Part shown: positions 35,576-44,547 of the stretch, piece by piece | Layout of the letters: every line of letters begins with the position of its first letter | How positions within the stretch are numbered: position 1 is the first letter of the stretch | Origin: SLDF01 sp964537925 | GTDB taxonomy: Bacteria > Bacteroidota > Bacteroidia > Chitinophagales > Saprospiraceae | Reading direction: 5' to 3' | Assembly (NCBI GenBank): GCA_964537925.1 | Contig: CAZICV010000001.1 | Location: forward strand, 1,240,001 to 1,304,000 | DNA length: 64,000 nucleotides | The notes under the pieces: model-generated | What the model was told of the DNA's origin: nothing | The model's input: the letters and a program-made list of their open reading frames with translations, nothing else | The model's database searches: none | Made by a program: the position numbers and the translations under genes

Positions 35576-35608
35576 GATCGGACAAACAAAACATCATCCA
35601 CAACACGT

Positions 35609-36874
35609 ATGAACAGGAAAGAAATACGCATCGGTCTATTCGGATTCGGCTGTGTCGGCCAGGGTCTTTACCGGGTACTCAACCAGAACCCGGGATTTCA
35701 CGCCGAGATCGTACGCATCGGGGTCAAACATGCGCACAAAAAGCGCAGCCTTCCCCCGCATCTCTTCACATTTCACCCGGAAGAAATCCTGGATGACCCG
35801 ACGATCAATACCATCGTAGAGCTCATCGATGATCCGGACCAGGCCTATACCATCGCCCGCAAAACGCTGCTGAACGGCAAGCATTTCATTTCAGCCAACA
35901 AGCGTATGCTGGCCCACCATCTCGAGGAGCTGTCCCGGCTGGCTGCGGAGCAGAGAGTCGCCTTCCTGTACGAAGGCTCCGTGTGCGGCAGTATCCCGGT
36001 CATCCGCAACCTCGAAGAGTACTATGACAACGAGTTTCTGCTGGCGGTAAGGGGGATCTTCAACGGTTCCACCAACTATATCCTCACCCGCCTGGGCAAG
36101 GACGGTACCGACTACCACGAAGCCCTGCTACAGGCCCAGGAGGCCGGTTTTGCGGAAAGCGATCCTACGCTGGACGTCCAGGCATATGATCCGCTGTACA
36201 AGACTGTGATCCTGGCCGCCCACGCTTTCGGACTCTTCATACAACCCGAAGAAGTGTTTCACCTGGGCATCGACGCCGTGAGCAGCAGGGACCTCCAGTT
36301 TGCCCGGGAAAAAGGATGGAAGGTCAAACTGGTCGCTGAGGCCCGCAAGGTCCGCGAAGGAGAAGTGGCGCTCTATATCCTGCCGAGGTTCATCACCCAG
36401 GAATCCTGGCTCTATCACGTAGATGAAGAATACAACGGCGTAGAGCTGGAGACGGCTTTTGCAGACAGGCAATTCCTGCAGGGCAAGGGCGCCGGAGGAG
36501 ATCCGACCGGCTCCGCCGTACTCTCCGATATCAGCGCCTGCGCATACGACTACCGGTACGAGTACAAGAAAGCCCGGCAGGGCCGCATACCGCGCTATAC
36601 GACCGATATCTCGCTCAATGTCTACCTGCGCATACCCGATCCGGCCCTGCTGGACCGCCTGCCGCTCAAAGAGATCTACGAGGAATACAGGAGCCGGGAT
36701 TTTGTCTACCTGACAGGGTCCATACACCTGGATACCCTCCGCAAAGAAAATACCCTCCTGCGCGAAGCGGGTATCTTCATTTGCGAGCTGCCGCAGACCT
36801 CCCCGGCCAGGTCAGGCATACACCGGGCGGACGTGCTGCAGTCGCTTGCGCCCCAATCGCTGCCGGTAGCCTGA
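35609..36874 (+). CDS. hom: Homoserine dehydrogenase
   Basis: The 421-residue protein from ATG 35609 has the NAD(P)-binding GLFGFGCVGQGL (9-20) and the homoserine-dehydrogenase core: SANKRMLAHHLEEL, YEGSVCGSIPVIRNL (conserved Glu and Ser), GIFNGSTNYIL and EAGFAESDPTLDVQAYD. It turns aspartate semialdehyde into homoserine, the entry to methionine and threonine. The residues after about 330 fit a degenerate ACT-like regulatory region, but that is not certain. It is monofunctional (no aspartokinase part). It lies after the metY terminator, so it likely has a separate promoter. Confidence 0.93.
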   Translation: MNRKEIRIGLFGFGCVGQGLYRVLNQNPGFHAEIVRIGVKHAHKKRSLPPHLFTFHPEEILDDPTINTIVELIDDPDQAYTIARKTLLNGKHFISANKRMLAHHLEELSRLAAEQRVAFLYEGSVCGSIPVIRNLEEYYDNEFLLAVRGIFNGSTNYILTRLGKDGTDYHEALLQAQEAGFAESDPTLDVQAYDPLYKTVILAAHAFGLFIQPEEVFHLGIDAVSSRDLQFAREKGWKVKLVAEARKVREGEVALYILPRFITQESWLYHVDEEYNGVELETAFADRQFLQGKGAGGDPTGSAVLSDISACAYDYRYEYKKARQGRIPRYTTDISLNVYLRIPDPALLDRLPLKEIYEEYRSRDFVYLTGSIHLDTLRKENTLLREAGIFICELPQTSPARSGIHRADVLQSLAPQSLPVA

Positions 36875-36889
36875 TCCATACGGTGTCTT

Positions 36890-37369
36890 TCATCTTAACC
36901 CGCCCACCCGGTCCGCGAAACTGACCGGTTCGGGGAAAGGGTCCTCGAGATGCTGGAAGCGGTCTCTCAGCTCTGCGCTGTGCGGCACGCTTTGCTGCGT
37001 CCGTATGTTGTAATGGACAAATGTCGACCAGAGCAGGGCCTTGACCTGGCTCCCCGCACTGTCCCACATCGTCATTTCCACCAGGATACGCTTGTCTCCC
37101 CAATGCCGGAGTACGGACCGGATGCGCACTGTTTCCATCAGAAGCGCCGGGCGCAGGTAGGCGATCTGGTTTTGCACCACGACCCAGCTTTCGCCGGACT
37201 CCCTGATCTGCTGATAGGGGCTGAATCCATAATACTGCAGCAGGTGATCCTCCCGCGCATTCATGAAGTAATCCAGGTAGCGGGCATTGTTGAGGTGATT
37301 GAATGGGTCACAGTCCGGAAATCTCACCAGGTAGCTTGTCTCCGGTTGTTTGTTGACAGAATTGCTCAT
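36890..37369 (-). CDS. Hot-dog-fold acyl-CoA thioesterase (YbgC/4HBT family)
   Basis: A 159-residue 4HBT-type protein. It has the signature VRFPDCDPFNHLNNARYLDYFMNARE in a short stretch near residues 15-40, where the DCDPFNHLNN motif holds the catalytic Asp. The start at ATG 37369 gives the usual N-terminus; the frame is open further upstream without homology. It hydrolyses acyl-CoA or acyl-ACP; substrate chain length is unknown. It is convergent with hom (16 bp apart). Confidence 0.85.
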   Translation of the reverse strand: MSNSVNKQPETSYLVRFPDCDPFNHLNNARYLDYFMNAREDHLLQYYGFSPYQQIRESGESWVVVQNQIAYLRPALLMETVRIRSVLRHWGDKRILVEMTMWDSAGSQVKALLWSTFVHYNIRTQQSVPHSAELRDRFQHLEDPFPEPVSFADRVGGLR

Positions 37370-37601
37370 CGCTCTTGCAGGTTTTTTTCCAATCACCGGC
37401 AATATAGTCTTCTCCCCGTCTAAAAGGACATTCTGCTCCTGCCCTGTTTTCGCATGTTCACTTCCGTTTAACCTATTGATAATGGTTTGATCATCATTGG
37501 CGCGCACCCAGGTAATACTACCCGGATAACTTTCGGGACAATATGCCTAATCTCTGCATGAAGGTCCCGGATACTGAAAACGACAAAAACCACTTAGATA
37601 A

Positions 37602-38489
37602 ATGATCCTGCGCGAACTGGAGGTCGTTGTGATCTCGGATGTACATCTCGGTACCTATGGCTGTCATGCCAGAGAACTGCTCAACTACCTCCGGGGTGTC
37701 CGGACCAAAACCCTCATTCTGAACGGCGATTTCATAGACGGATGGCAGTTCAAGAAAAAATACTTCCCGGCAGAACACCTTGAGATCATCAATGAGATCA
37801 TCCGTATATCCGTAAGCGGGACCACGGTCTACTACATCACCGGCAACCACGATGATATGCTGCGCCGCTTCTCGGATATCTCCGCAGGATCCATCCACCT
37901 GCGCGACAAGCTGGTGCTCCTGCTCAACGGGCGAAAGCACTGGATATTTCACGGCGATATCTTCGATGCCAGCGTCATGGTGGCGCCGTTCCTGGCCAAA
38001 CTGGGCGGCAAGGGGTACGACTACCTGATCCGGATCAACCGCATGATCAACAATGTCCGCGCATACTTCGGTATGAGCCGGTTCTCATTTGCCGGGCAGG
38101 TCAAGTCCGGCGTCAAACGCGCCGTTCGTTTCATCCGCGACTTCGAGAACAAAGCGATCGAAGTGGCCGGGGAAAAGGGCTTTGATACCGTGGTCTGCGG
38201 TCATATACACATGCCGCAGATGCGTACGGTACAGACACCGCACAGGCCGGTCCTTTACCTCAACTCGGGAGACTGGGTGGAGAACCTGACTGCACTGGAA
38301 TACCGGTTTGGCAAGTGGTCCATTTATAAATACGACGAAACTGATTTTGCTTATGTCAGCGACAAACTCAATGTCGAACAAAAGACGAAAAAAACGCAGG
38401 CTGCTCAGCGCAAGACAACAGCCAGAAGACAGATCCTGTACGAAAAGATCGTGGTCACGGCCGGCCGAAAAACAGAGATCTTACATTAA
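37602..38489 (+). CDS. LpxH-like UDP-2,3-diacylglucosamine pyrophosphatase
   Basis: A 295-residue calcineurin-like metallophosphoesterase with ISDVHLGTYG (11-20, Asp13 and His15), NGDFIDGW (about 41-48), TGNHDDML (about 85), FHGDIFD (about 115) and GHIHMPQM (about 204). LpxH removes UMP from UDP-2,3-diacylglucosamine to give lipid X in lipid A synthesis. A Lys-rich C-terminal tail of about 35 residues is extra. It is transcribed divergently from the thioesterase gene. Other metallophosphoesterase roles are possible. Confidence 0.8.
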   Translation: MILRELEVVVISDVHLGTYGCHARELLNYLRGVRTKTLILNGDFIDGWQFKKKYFPAEHLEIINEIIRISVSGTTVYYITGNHDDMLRRFSDISAGSIHLRDKLVLLLNGRKHWIFHGDIFDASVMVAPFLAKLGGKGYDYLIRINRMINNVRAYFGMSRFSFAGQVKSGVKRAVRFIRDFENKAIEVAGEKGFDTVVCGHIHMPQMRTVQTPHRPVLYLNSGDWVENLTALEYRFGKWSIYKYDETDFAYVSDKLNVEQKTKKTQAAQRKTTARRQILYEKIVVTAGRKTEILH

Positions 38490-38527
38490 TTACCTGCTGT
38501 ACGTAGCGCCGGTCTTCTGACCCCGGC

Positions 38528-39307
38528 TTATAGCAACGCTTTTATCTGCCGGTACCTGTCCTCGAAGACTTGTGTGCCGGTACAGTTGAGCTGAGTTGCT
38601 TTCTTCTGGATGTCCTGCACCCTGTTCTTAGGGTCGGGGTGCGTACTCAAAAACTCCGGTGGCGACGGTTGTGCTTTCATCTTTTCAAAGAATCCGGCCG
38701 CACCCTTCGCATTGTATTCCGTCGGGCACAGGTAGTTGACAGAGTATTCGTCTGCTTCGGACTCGTGCGCCCTGCTGAAACTCAACGAAGTGAGTCCCGT
38801 GATGATCTGCTGCAGCGCCTGCTGCTGGCCCAGCGCAGCATTGCTCAATACGCTCAGCCCCATCACCTTGCTCAGTTGAGAAGTGGAGTGCCGCCGGTCG
38901 CTGTGGGCGATCTCGTGGCCCAGTACGCCTATGAGCTGGTCCTCTGAGTCCAGGAACTTGATCAGGCCGGTATACACATAGATATAGCCGCCCGGCGTAG
39001 CAAATGCATTGAGGACCGTATCGTTCTTCACGATATGTACCTCCCAGGCAAACTTGTCGCGGTACTGGATCTTGTCGCTCTGCAGTATCTTGTCCTTGAG
39101 GCCTCGTATATAGGCATATACCTGCTCGTTACCTTTTTCGGGCAGTAAGGGGAACTCTGCCGGGTTGTTCCTGATCTCTTCGCTGACCTGCTTTCCGAGC
39201 TCGATATCCTGGTCCGGGTTGAAAAGATTGAAGCTGCGCAATGCCGCGCAACTGCTGAACAACAACGACATGGCGATAGTGAGTACTAACATTAGGCGTG
39301 AACGCAT
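38528..39307 (-). CDS. M48-family lipoprotein metalloprotease
   Basis: A 259-residue lipoprotein: signal with lipobox FSSC (Cys about residue 20), then an M48 peptidase domain with the zinc motif HEIAH (about residue 131) and the third ligand Glu in SRAHESEADEYSVNYL. Homologues such as LoiP, BepA and YcaL act on misfolded outer-membrane proteins in the periplasm. It ends 38 bp from the convergent LpxH-like gene. Confidence 0.9.
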   Translation of the reverse strand: MRSRLMLVLTIAMSLLFSSCAALRSFNLFNPDQDIELGKQVSEEIRNNPAEFPLLPEKGNEQVYAYIRGLKDKILQSDKIQYRDKFAWEVHIVKNDTVLNAFATPGGYIYVYTGLIKFLDSEDQLIGVLGHEIAHSDRRHSTSQLSKVMGLSVLSNAALGQQQALQQIITGLTSLSFSRAHESEADEYSVNYLCPTEYNAKGAAGFFEKMKAQPSPPEFLSTHPDPKNRVQDIQKKATQLNCTGTQVFEDRYRQIKALL

Positions 39308-39329
39308 GGCTCAATAGGTTTTTCTTATG

Positions 39330-40832
39330 TCAAAACGAAAGGTCATCTGCTATAGTTTGCAGAAACCGTACAGATGCTTCCATATCCGGCTGCAGGATAC
39401 GGTCGCCATCCAGGCGCGGTACGATCTTCCGGTATTCTGTCCAGAACCGGTGCAGGACCGCTCCCGTAAGACCGGGTCTGCGAAAATCATAGGCCTGTGC
39501 CGCCGTCATCCACTCTATACCGAGCAGACGCCATGTATTGGATACGACATGATAGCATTTTGTCCCGGCATTGGCCGCCATGCTCACATGGTCTTCCTGC
39601 CCGGCGCTGGATACGATCGAATCCACCGATGCCGGTGTACAGTATTGTTTGCTCTGGCTCACGATCGAAGCAGCAGTGTACTGCGGGATCATCAACCCGG
39701 AGTGAAGACCCGGTTTCGATGTGAGGAACGGGGGCAGATCGCGAAGCCCCGAGATGAGCTGGAATGTTCGGCGCTCGGAGATATTGCCGAGCTCGGCGAG
39801 CGCTATTGCGAGGAAATCCAGTGCAAGCGCGACCGGCTGTGCATGGAAATTGCCTCCTGACAAGATACGGTCCTCGTCTGCAAAGACATTGGGATTATCC
39901 GTCACAGAGTTCAGTTCTGTATGCACCGTCTGCCCGACAAAGTCTACTGCCTGTAGGCTGGCGCCGTGGACCTGTGGCACACATCTGAACGAATAGGGGT
40001 CCTGAACCCAGGGTTTTTCCTGCTGCTGGAGTTCCGACCCCTGCAACAGGCTCCGTATCCGGGCTGCCGATATCACCTGGCCCTGATGCGGGCGTATCCG
40101 TTGGATCGCTTCGTCATACGGGCTGTCCCTGCACAGAAAAACATCGGCAGAAAACGCGGCGCAGAGATCGGCTACCTGCCCGAGCCTGCCCGCATGCCAG
40201 ACAGACCATACTGCATAGGCCATGCTGAACTGCGTCCCGTTGAGCAGCGCCAGGCCCTCTTTGGCCTGCAGGCGCATGGGACTCAGGCCTGCGGCCTGCA
40301 ATGCCTGTGCTGCAGGCATTTTTTCACCGTGGTAGCGCACTTCGCCCATGCCCAGTACAGGCAGGCTCAGATGGGCCAGCGGAGCCAGGTCGCCGGATGC
40401 ACCCAGCGAGCCGAGCTGGTAGATGACAGGCAGGATGCCCTCATTGTACAGGTCGAGCAGCCTCTGGACCAGCTCGACGCGTACGCCCGAATAGCCGTAT
40501 GAAAAACTCTGCACCTTCAGCAGCAGCATGAGGCGTACGATCTCACCGGGCACTTCGTCGCCCATACCGCAGGCATGAGACTGGACGATATTGGTCTGGA
40601 GGTCGCCTATCTCGTCATCCGAGATACGGATATTGCAGAGAGAGCCGAACCCAGTATTGATCCCGTAAAGCAAGTCTTCCGTGTTCGCCAGTTTCCGGTC
40701 CAGGTATTGCCGGTTGGCACGTATGCGCTCTGCAGCGGCGGGATGCAGCGCCACTTTTTTCTCCGGCCTGCGCCAGAGATCAGTCAGTTGTTGTATCGTG
40801 AGGTACTCATGACCTATATGATCTGTCTCCAC
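39330..40832 (-). CDS. hutH: Histidine ammonia-lyase
   Basis: The 500-residue protein has the MIO-forming Ala145-Ser146-Gly147 in GSLGASGDLAPLAHL and YGINTGFGSLCNIRIS (56-71) with the active-site Tyr. QSHACGMG near residues 84-91 is typical of histidine (not phenylalanine) lyases. It deaminates histidine to urocanate. The start is GTG at 40832, since the codon just before is a stop. No hutU, hutI or hutG genes are near, so the pathway is incomplete here. Confidence 0.93.
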   Translation of the reverse strand: METDHIGHEYLTIQQLTDLWRRPEKKVALHPAAAERIRANRQYLDRKLANTEDLLYGINTGFGSLCNIRISDDEIGDLQTNIVQSHACGMGDEVPGEIVRLMLLLKVQSFSYGYSGVRVELVQRLLDLYNEGILPVIYQLGSLGASGDLAPLAHLSLPVLGMGEVRYHGEKMPAAQALQAAGLSPMRLQAKEGLALLNGTQFSMAYAVWSVWHAGRLGQVADLCAAFSADVFLCRDSPYDEAIQRIRPHQGQVISAARIRSLLQGSELQQQEKPWVQDPYSFRCVPQVHGASLQAVDFVGQTVHTELNSVTDNPNVFADEDRILSGGNFHAQPVALALDFLAIALAELGNISERRTFQLISGLRDLPPFLTSKPGLHSGLMIPQYTAASIVSQSKQYCTPASVDSIVSSAGQEDHVSMAANAGTKCYHVVSNTWRLLGIEWMTAAQAYDFRRPGLTGAVLHRFWTEYRKIVPRLDGDRILQPDMEASVRFLQTIADDLSF

Positions 40833-41051
40833 TCATTTTGGGCTTTGGTGGCACAAAAATAAGTATTGTCGTCCAATCACTCCCGGCGCCGGGATTTCCC
40901 GTTAAAGTGCTGTTAATTTTTCATCACCCGGTCCGGGGCTAACTGGCTGTAAATCAGTCGGGGCTATCTTGTCGCCCCGCGAATGCCGCCATATAGCTGT
41001 ACCCGCGCGCCGGCATAGATCGTCCTTCAAATAGGGCAAGCAATAAAATTT

Positions 41052-41059
41052 TATTTTTG
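41052..41059 (+). promoter_or_regulatory. Putative -7 element of the Skp-murI operon
   Basis: TATTTTTG is an exact TAnnTTTG match 42 bp upstream of the first Skp-like ATG. No good TTTG -33 partner is seen. Confidence 0.35.
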
Positions 41060-41101
41060 ACCTTAGAAAAGGAAATCATTTACCAAAGAAAAATCCACCT
41101 C

Positions 41102-41617
41102 ATGAGAAAACTGATCTTTATCTGCTTCCTCTTCCTTTCGGCGGTCAGCCTGGCGGAAGCACAAAAAATAGCTGTAGTAGATCTTACCCGTATCCTGGAA
41201 ACACTGCCGGATTACCGCAAAGCACAGGACCAGCTCGACAAGATCGCTTCGGAGTGGCGCCAGGAGATAGCCAACGAATACGACAAGATCAAATCCATGT
41301 ACAATAAGTACCAGGCCGAGCAGGTGTTGCTGAGCGACGAAATGCGCAAGGCCAAAGAGGATGAGATCGTCAATAAGGAAAAAGAAGTCCGCGACATGCA
41401 GCGCGACAAGTTTGGCCCGGAAGGTTCCCTATTCAAGAAACGCCAGGAGCTCGTCCAGCCCATCCAGGAGAAGGTGTATGCCGCTATCCAGGCTTATGCC
41501 AAAGAGCGCGCATTTGACGTCATCCTGGACAAGGATGCGGCCGCAGGACTGCTGTTTGTCAGCGACGCCCTGGACCGTACAGAAGATGTTATAAAGAAGC
41601 TGAACATCAGGAATTAA
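41102..41617 (+). CDS. OmpH/Skp-like periplasmic chaperone (copy 1)
   Basis: A 171-residue protein with a signal peptide (cleavage near AEAQ) and a charged, largely helical body, the tentacle form of Skp. The first mature residues KIAVVDLTRILETLPDYRKAQ and the late EKVYAAIQAYAKERAFDVILDKDAA match the OmpH family. Skp holds unfolded outer-membrane proteins. The start at ATG 41102 is favoured over an upstream codon because it begins the signal peptide. The second copy follows 37 bp later. Confidence 0.9.
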   Translation: MRKLIFICFLFLSAVSLAEAQKIAVVDLTRILETLPDYRKAQDQLDKIASEWRQEIANEYDKIKSMYNKYQAEQVLLSDEMRKAKEDEIVNKEKEVRDMQRDKFGPEGSLFKKRQELVQPIQEKVYAAIQAYAKERAFDVILDKDAAAGLLFVSDALDRTEDVIKKLNIRN

Positions 41618-41654
41618 TCCTTAGATTTGCCGACGTTTTAAAAAAACAGAACTT

Positions 41655-42158
41655 ATGAAAAAGCTGCTCTTTGCAGGAATGCTCCTGCTCGGTATGGTGT
41701 GGCACGCACAGGCTCAGAAGATCGGTCACCTCAACTCACAGAATATCCTTTCCGGTCTGCAATCCGTAAAAGAAGCGGAGTCCAACCTCGAAGCATTCCA
41801 GACACAGTTGCAAAAGAAAGGACAGGCAATGGTAGAAGCCTTGCAAAAGCGCTACCAGGATGTCGGACGTAAAGAGCAACAGGGTGAACTATCTCCCAAG
41901 CAACTGGACGAAGAATCCAAGAAGCTCAAGGAGGAAGAGGCTAAAATACAGCAGTTCGAACAGGAAATGCAGCAGCAGCTACTTGCAAAAAGAGAAGAAC
42001 TGCTCCAGCCGATCCTCGACAAAGTGAATGAAGCCATCGCTTCTGTCTCCCGCGAACAAGGGTTCGTTTATATCCTCGACGTAGGTACAGGCGTACTCCT
42101 CTTTGCAGACGAACAATACGACATCACGGCACAGGTCAAGCAGAAACTGGGCATTTGA
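41655..42158 (+). CDS. OmpH/Skp-like periplasmic chaperone (copy 2)
   Basis: A 167-residue paralogue of copy 1: signal peptide ending AQAQ, then KIGHLNSQNILSGL, a coiled-coil arm rich in Glu, Lys and Gln (about residues 40-115) and a terminal QGFVYILDVGTGVLLF segment. Two adjacent Skp genes are common in Bacteroidota. Its TGA overlaps the murI ATG as TGATG, so the pair is translationally coupled. Confidence 0.92.
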   Translation: MKKLLFAGMLLLGMVWHAQAQKIGHLNSQNILSGLQSVKEAESNLEAFQTQLQKKGQAMVEALQKRYQDVGRKEQQGELSPKQLDEESKKLKEEEAKIQQFEQEMQQQLLAKREELLQPILDKVNEAIASVSREQGFVYILDVGTGVLLFADEQYDITAQVKQKLGI

Positions 42159-42967
42159 TGAACAGTTGGCAGCCTGAACAGCCCATAGGAATATTTGACT
42201 CCGGCATTGGCGGCCTTACGGTCGCCAATGCTATTATAAGGCGTATGCCGGATGAGTCAATGATCTATTTCGGGGATACTGCTCACCTGCCCTATGGCGA
42301 CAAGTCTGCCGACGCTATCAGGTACTACAGCCTGCGCATAGGTAAGTTCCTGCTGGATGCCGGCGCCAAGATGATCGTGATCGCCTGCAATTCTGCTTCC
42401 TCAGCAGCCTATGAAGTCCTGGTGGATTTTTTCAAGGACCAGGCGCTTTTTGTCAATGTAGTGGATCCGCTGGTCCAGTTTACGATGCGCCAGCAGTACC
42501 GCAAAGTAGGGGTCATCGCTACCAGGGCGACCATTCACTCGCAGATCTACGAACGCAAGTTGCGGGAGCTCCAGCCCGATATGGAAGTGTTCTCCCTGGC
42601 TACCCCCCTGCTCGTGCCAATGATCGAAGAAGGTTTCTACAAGAATGAACTAAGCCGGCCCGTCATCAACAGCTACCTGTCCCACCCGGGCTTCGAAGGT
42701 ATCGACGCCATCCTCCTGGCCTGCACACATTACCCGCTGATCAAAGATCATATACAGGAGTTCTTCGGGCCGGGTGTCGCGGTCATCGACTCTACTCAGG
42801 TAGTGGAAGACGAGGTTTATGGCCTGCTCTCCCGCCATGACTTGCTATCTCCCGCTTCAGGCGAGAAGACAAGGCGCTTCTATGTATCGGACTACACGCC
42901 ATCCTTCGAGGAGACCACCCGCTTGTTCTACGGGAGCGAGATCCACCTGGAACACTACCCTATGTAA
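42158..42967 (+). CDS. murI: Glutamate racemase
   Basis: The 269-residue enzyme makes D-glutamate for peptidoglycan. The motifs are GIFDSGIGGLTVANAI (near residue 11), YFGDTAHLPYGDK, the first catalytic Cys in VIACNSASSAA (about residue 72) and the second in LLACTHYPLI (about residue 187). The ATG at 42158 shares bases with the stop of the Skp gene; a TTG one codon earlier is not needed. Confidence 0.96.
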   Translation: MNSWQPEQPIGIFDSGIGGLTVANAIIRRMPDESMIYFGDTAHLPYGDKSADAIRYYSLRIGKFLLDAGAKMIVIACNSASSAAYEVLVDFFKDQALFVNVVDPLVQFTMRQQYRKVGVIATRATIHSQIYERKLRELQPDMEVFSLATPLLVPMIEEGFYKNELSRPVINSYLSHPGFEGIDAILLACTHYPLIKDHIQEFFGPGVAVIDSTQVVEDEVYGLLSRHDLLSPASGEKTRRFYVSDYTPSFEETTRLFYGSEIHLEHYPM

Positions 42968-43024
42968 CCTGGTATCCCGGGTTTCCAAACTGCATTTCTT
43001 TATCTCCTCTGAAACTGGAGACCA

Positions 43025-44410
43025 TTACATGCCGGCCAGAACCGCCGTCTGCGTCAGCAGGTAATCAGCCAGCCGTTCTACCTGCTGACGGATCTCCCGC
43101 AATGCTGTAGACTCGAAGAAGTAGGGAACCAGCAATGGGCCGAGGCAATAGATCCCCATCAATGGCAATCCGTCAGCCTTTATAGGCGTACCGGCCTCGT
43201 TGGTCCGGATGCCCAGTCTCAGACTGTCCGTATGTATGAGTTCGCGGTCAAACAGGTTTTTGAACAACGGATCTTCGGCAGCGGTGAGATCGGGATTGGG
43301 TCCCGTGCAATTGACAATAAGGGTTGCTTCCAGCTCTCTGGCTTTGCCCGATTTCCGGTCCTGGTAGCGAAGCACGGCTGTACCGGCGTCCGTATCGGTG
43401 ATATCGAGTATCCGCCCGCTGTGCCTGATGAGTTGCCCGCTGGTAATGCCAGATTCAAGCCGTCGAAAAGATTCATCCGGGATACGGTGCCGGTGCGGAT
43501 CCCAGAAACAGCGCAGATGGCGCAGAAACCTGGCACGCTCCTGATCCGGCCACGCTTGCCAGATGCGGGGTATATACGGTCGCATGGCATCCAGTATAGT
43601 ATGCCAGCTATATCCCTTGTGAGTACCGGTCATTATCTCGGCACGCACATATTTCAAGGCGCCAAGCGCCGATTCATATACACTCGGGGGTGGTGTGGAA
43701 ATCGGGTAAGCCGGTTCGCTCAGGGAAGTATGATTCCTCGGCCAGCGGCCTCTGCGGGACAGTACATGGATCTTGCCCCTATGCCCGGTCTCCATCAGCG
43801 AACACACGATGTCTACCATCGTCAGACCAGCCCCGATAATAGCTACGGGCATATCGCGATCCACACGGGACAGCCAGCCCCTGTTCCAGGGGTTGCGGAT
43901 ACAGCGTTCCGTATTGTCAAAACATGGCAAGGATAGCGGTTGCTGGTTGCCCGTGGCTAATATAACCTTGTCAGCTGTATAGCTTGTGCCGTCCTCGCAG
44001 AGGATCAGCTGACCTGTCTTCGCGGGCTGTATATCTACCACCCTGGTCAGCACCGTACGCAGATGGACCGCCGGGTGTTTCTGTTCCCAGGCCAGCCGCA
44101 TCTCATCCTGCAGGTATTCGCCGAATACCCCCCTGTGAATAAACTGCTCCCGGTCCACTTCACCCGCATCCGGGCGCTGGGACAACCAGTCGAACAAGTG
44201 ATCCGGCGTTTCGCTGTACAGACTCATATGTCCTACCCGCACATTGAGCGGCTGATATACAAAATCGCAGGCGTAAGCCACGCCCCTGCCCGCCTGGGCG
44301 GCCTCTTTTTCGAAAAGCAGTATTTCAGCAGGTATTTCCAGTTTACGCATCAGCCTGATTATCAGCAAGCTTCCGCTCAGTCCTCCCCCTATAATTCCCA
44401 GTCTCAGCAT
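43025..44410 (-). CDS. FAD/NAD(P)-binding protein (NAD_binding_9 type)
   Basis: A 461-residue flavoprotein-like product with the dinucleotide motif GIIGGGLSGSLL (5-16), RVGHMSLYSETP and a second Rossmann motif IGAGLTMVDIV (about residue 190), plus NCTGPNPDLTAAEDP (about 365). Proteins of this type (FAD-NAD(P)-binding, PF13454) are poorly characterised. A perfect 11-bp inverted repeat (44413-44457) ends two bases before the ATG and could regulate translation. It is convergent with murI, and shares the strand with the TonB receptor gene upstream. Confidence 0.8.
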   Translation of the reverse strand: MLRLGIIGGGLSGSLLIIRLMRKLEIPAEILLFEKEAAQAGRGVAYACDFVYQPLNVRVGHMSLYSETPDHLFDWLSQRPDAGEVDREQFIHRGVFGEYLQDEMRLAWEQKHPAVHLRTVLTRVVDIQPAKTGQLILCEDGTSYTADKVILATGNQQPLSLPCFDNTERCIRNPWNRGWLSRVDRDMPVAIIGAGLTMVDIVCSLMETGHRGKIHVLSRRGRWPRNHTSLSEPAYPISTPPPSVYESALGALKYVRAEIMTGTHKGYSWHTILDAMRPYIPRIWQAWPDQERARFLRHLRCFWDPHRHRIPDESFRRLESGITSGQLIRHSGRILDITDTDAGTAVLRYQDRKSGKARELEATLIVNCTGPNPDLTAAEDPLFKNLFDRELIHTDSLRLGIRTNEAGTPIKADGLPLMGIYCLGPLLVPYFFESTALREIRQQVERLADYLLTQTAVLAGM

Positions 44411-44412
44411 AC

Positions 44413-44457
44413 ACAGTATATTTTCCTTGTCCCCAACCGGGCAAATAAATATACTGT
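44413..44457 (-). promoter_or_regulatory. 11-bp inverted repeat at the start of the FAD protein gene
   Basis: ACAGTATATTT (44413-44423) and AAATATACTGT (44447-44457) are perfect complements around a 23-nt spacer with CCCGG/GGGG-rich bases. It ends two bases before the ATG (44410). No T-run follows, so it is not a standard terminator. Confidence 0.45.
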
Positions 44458-44547
44458 TTTTAACCTTGCTGTTAAAATTTTGTTACCTGATTCTCATTTG
44501 CAGGGTATGAAATTTGGAACTTTGACCCCGGAAGTATCAAGGCACTG

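Noticed and set aside
38500..38526. Short GC-rich hairpin between the LpxH-like and M48 genes
   Set aside because: The stem is only five to seven pairs with a bulge and no T-run.
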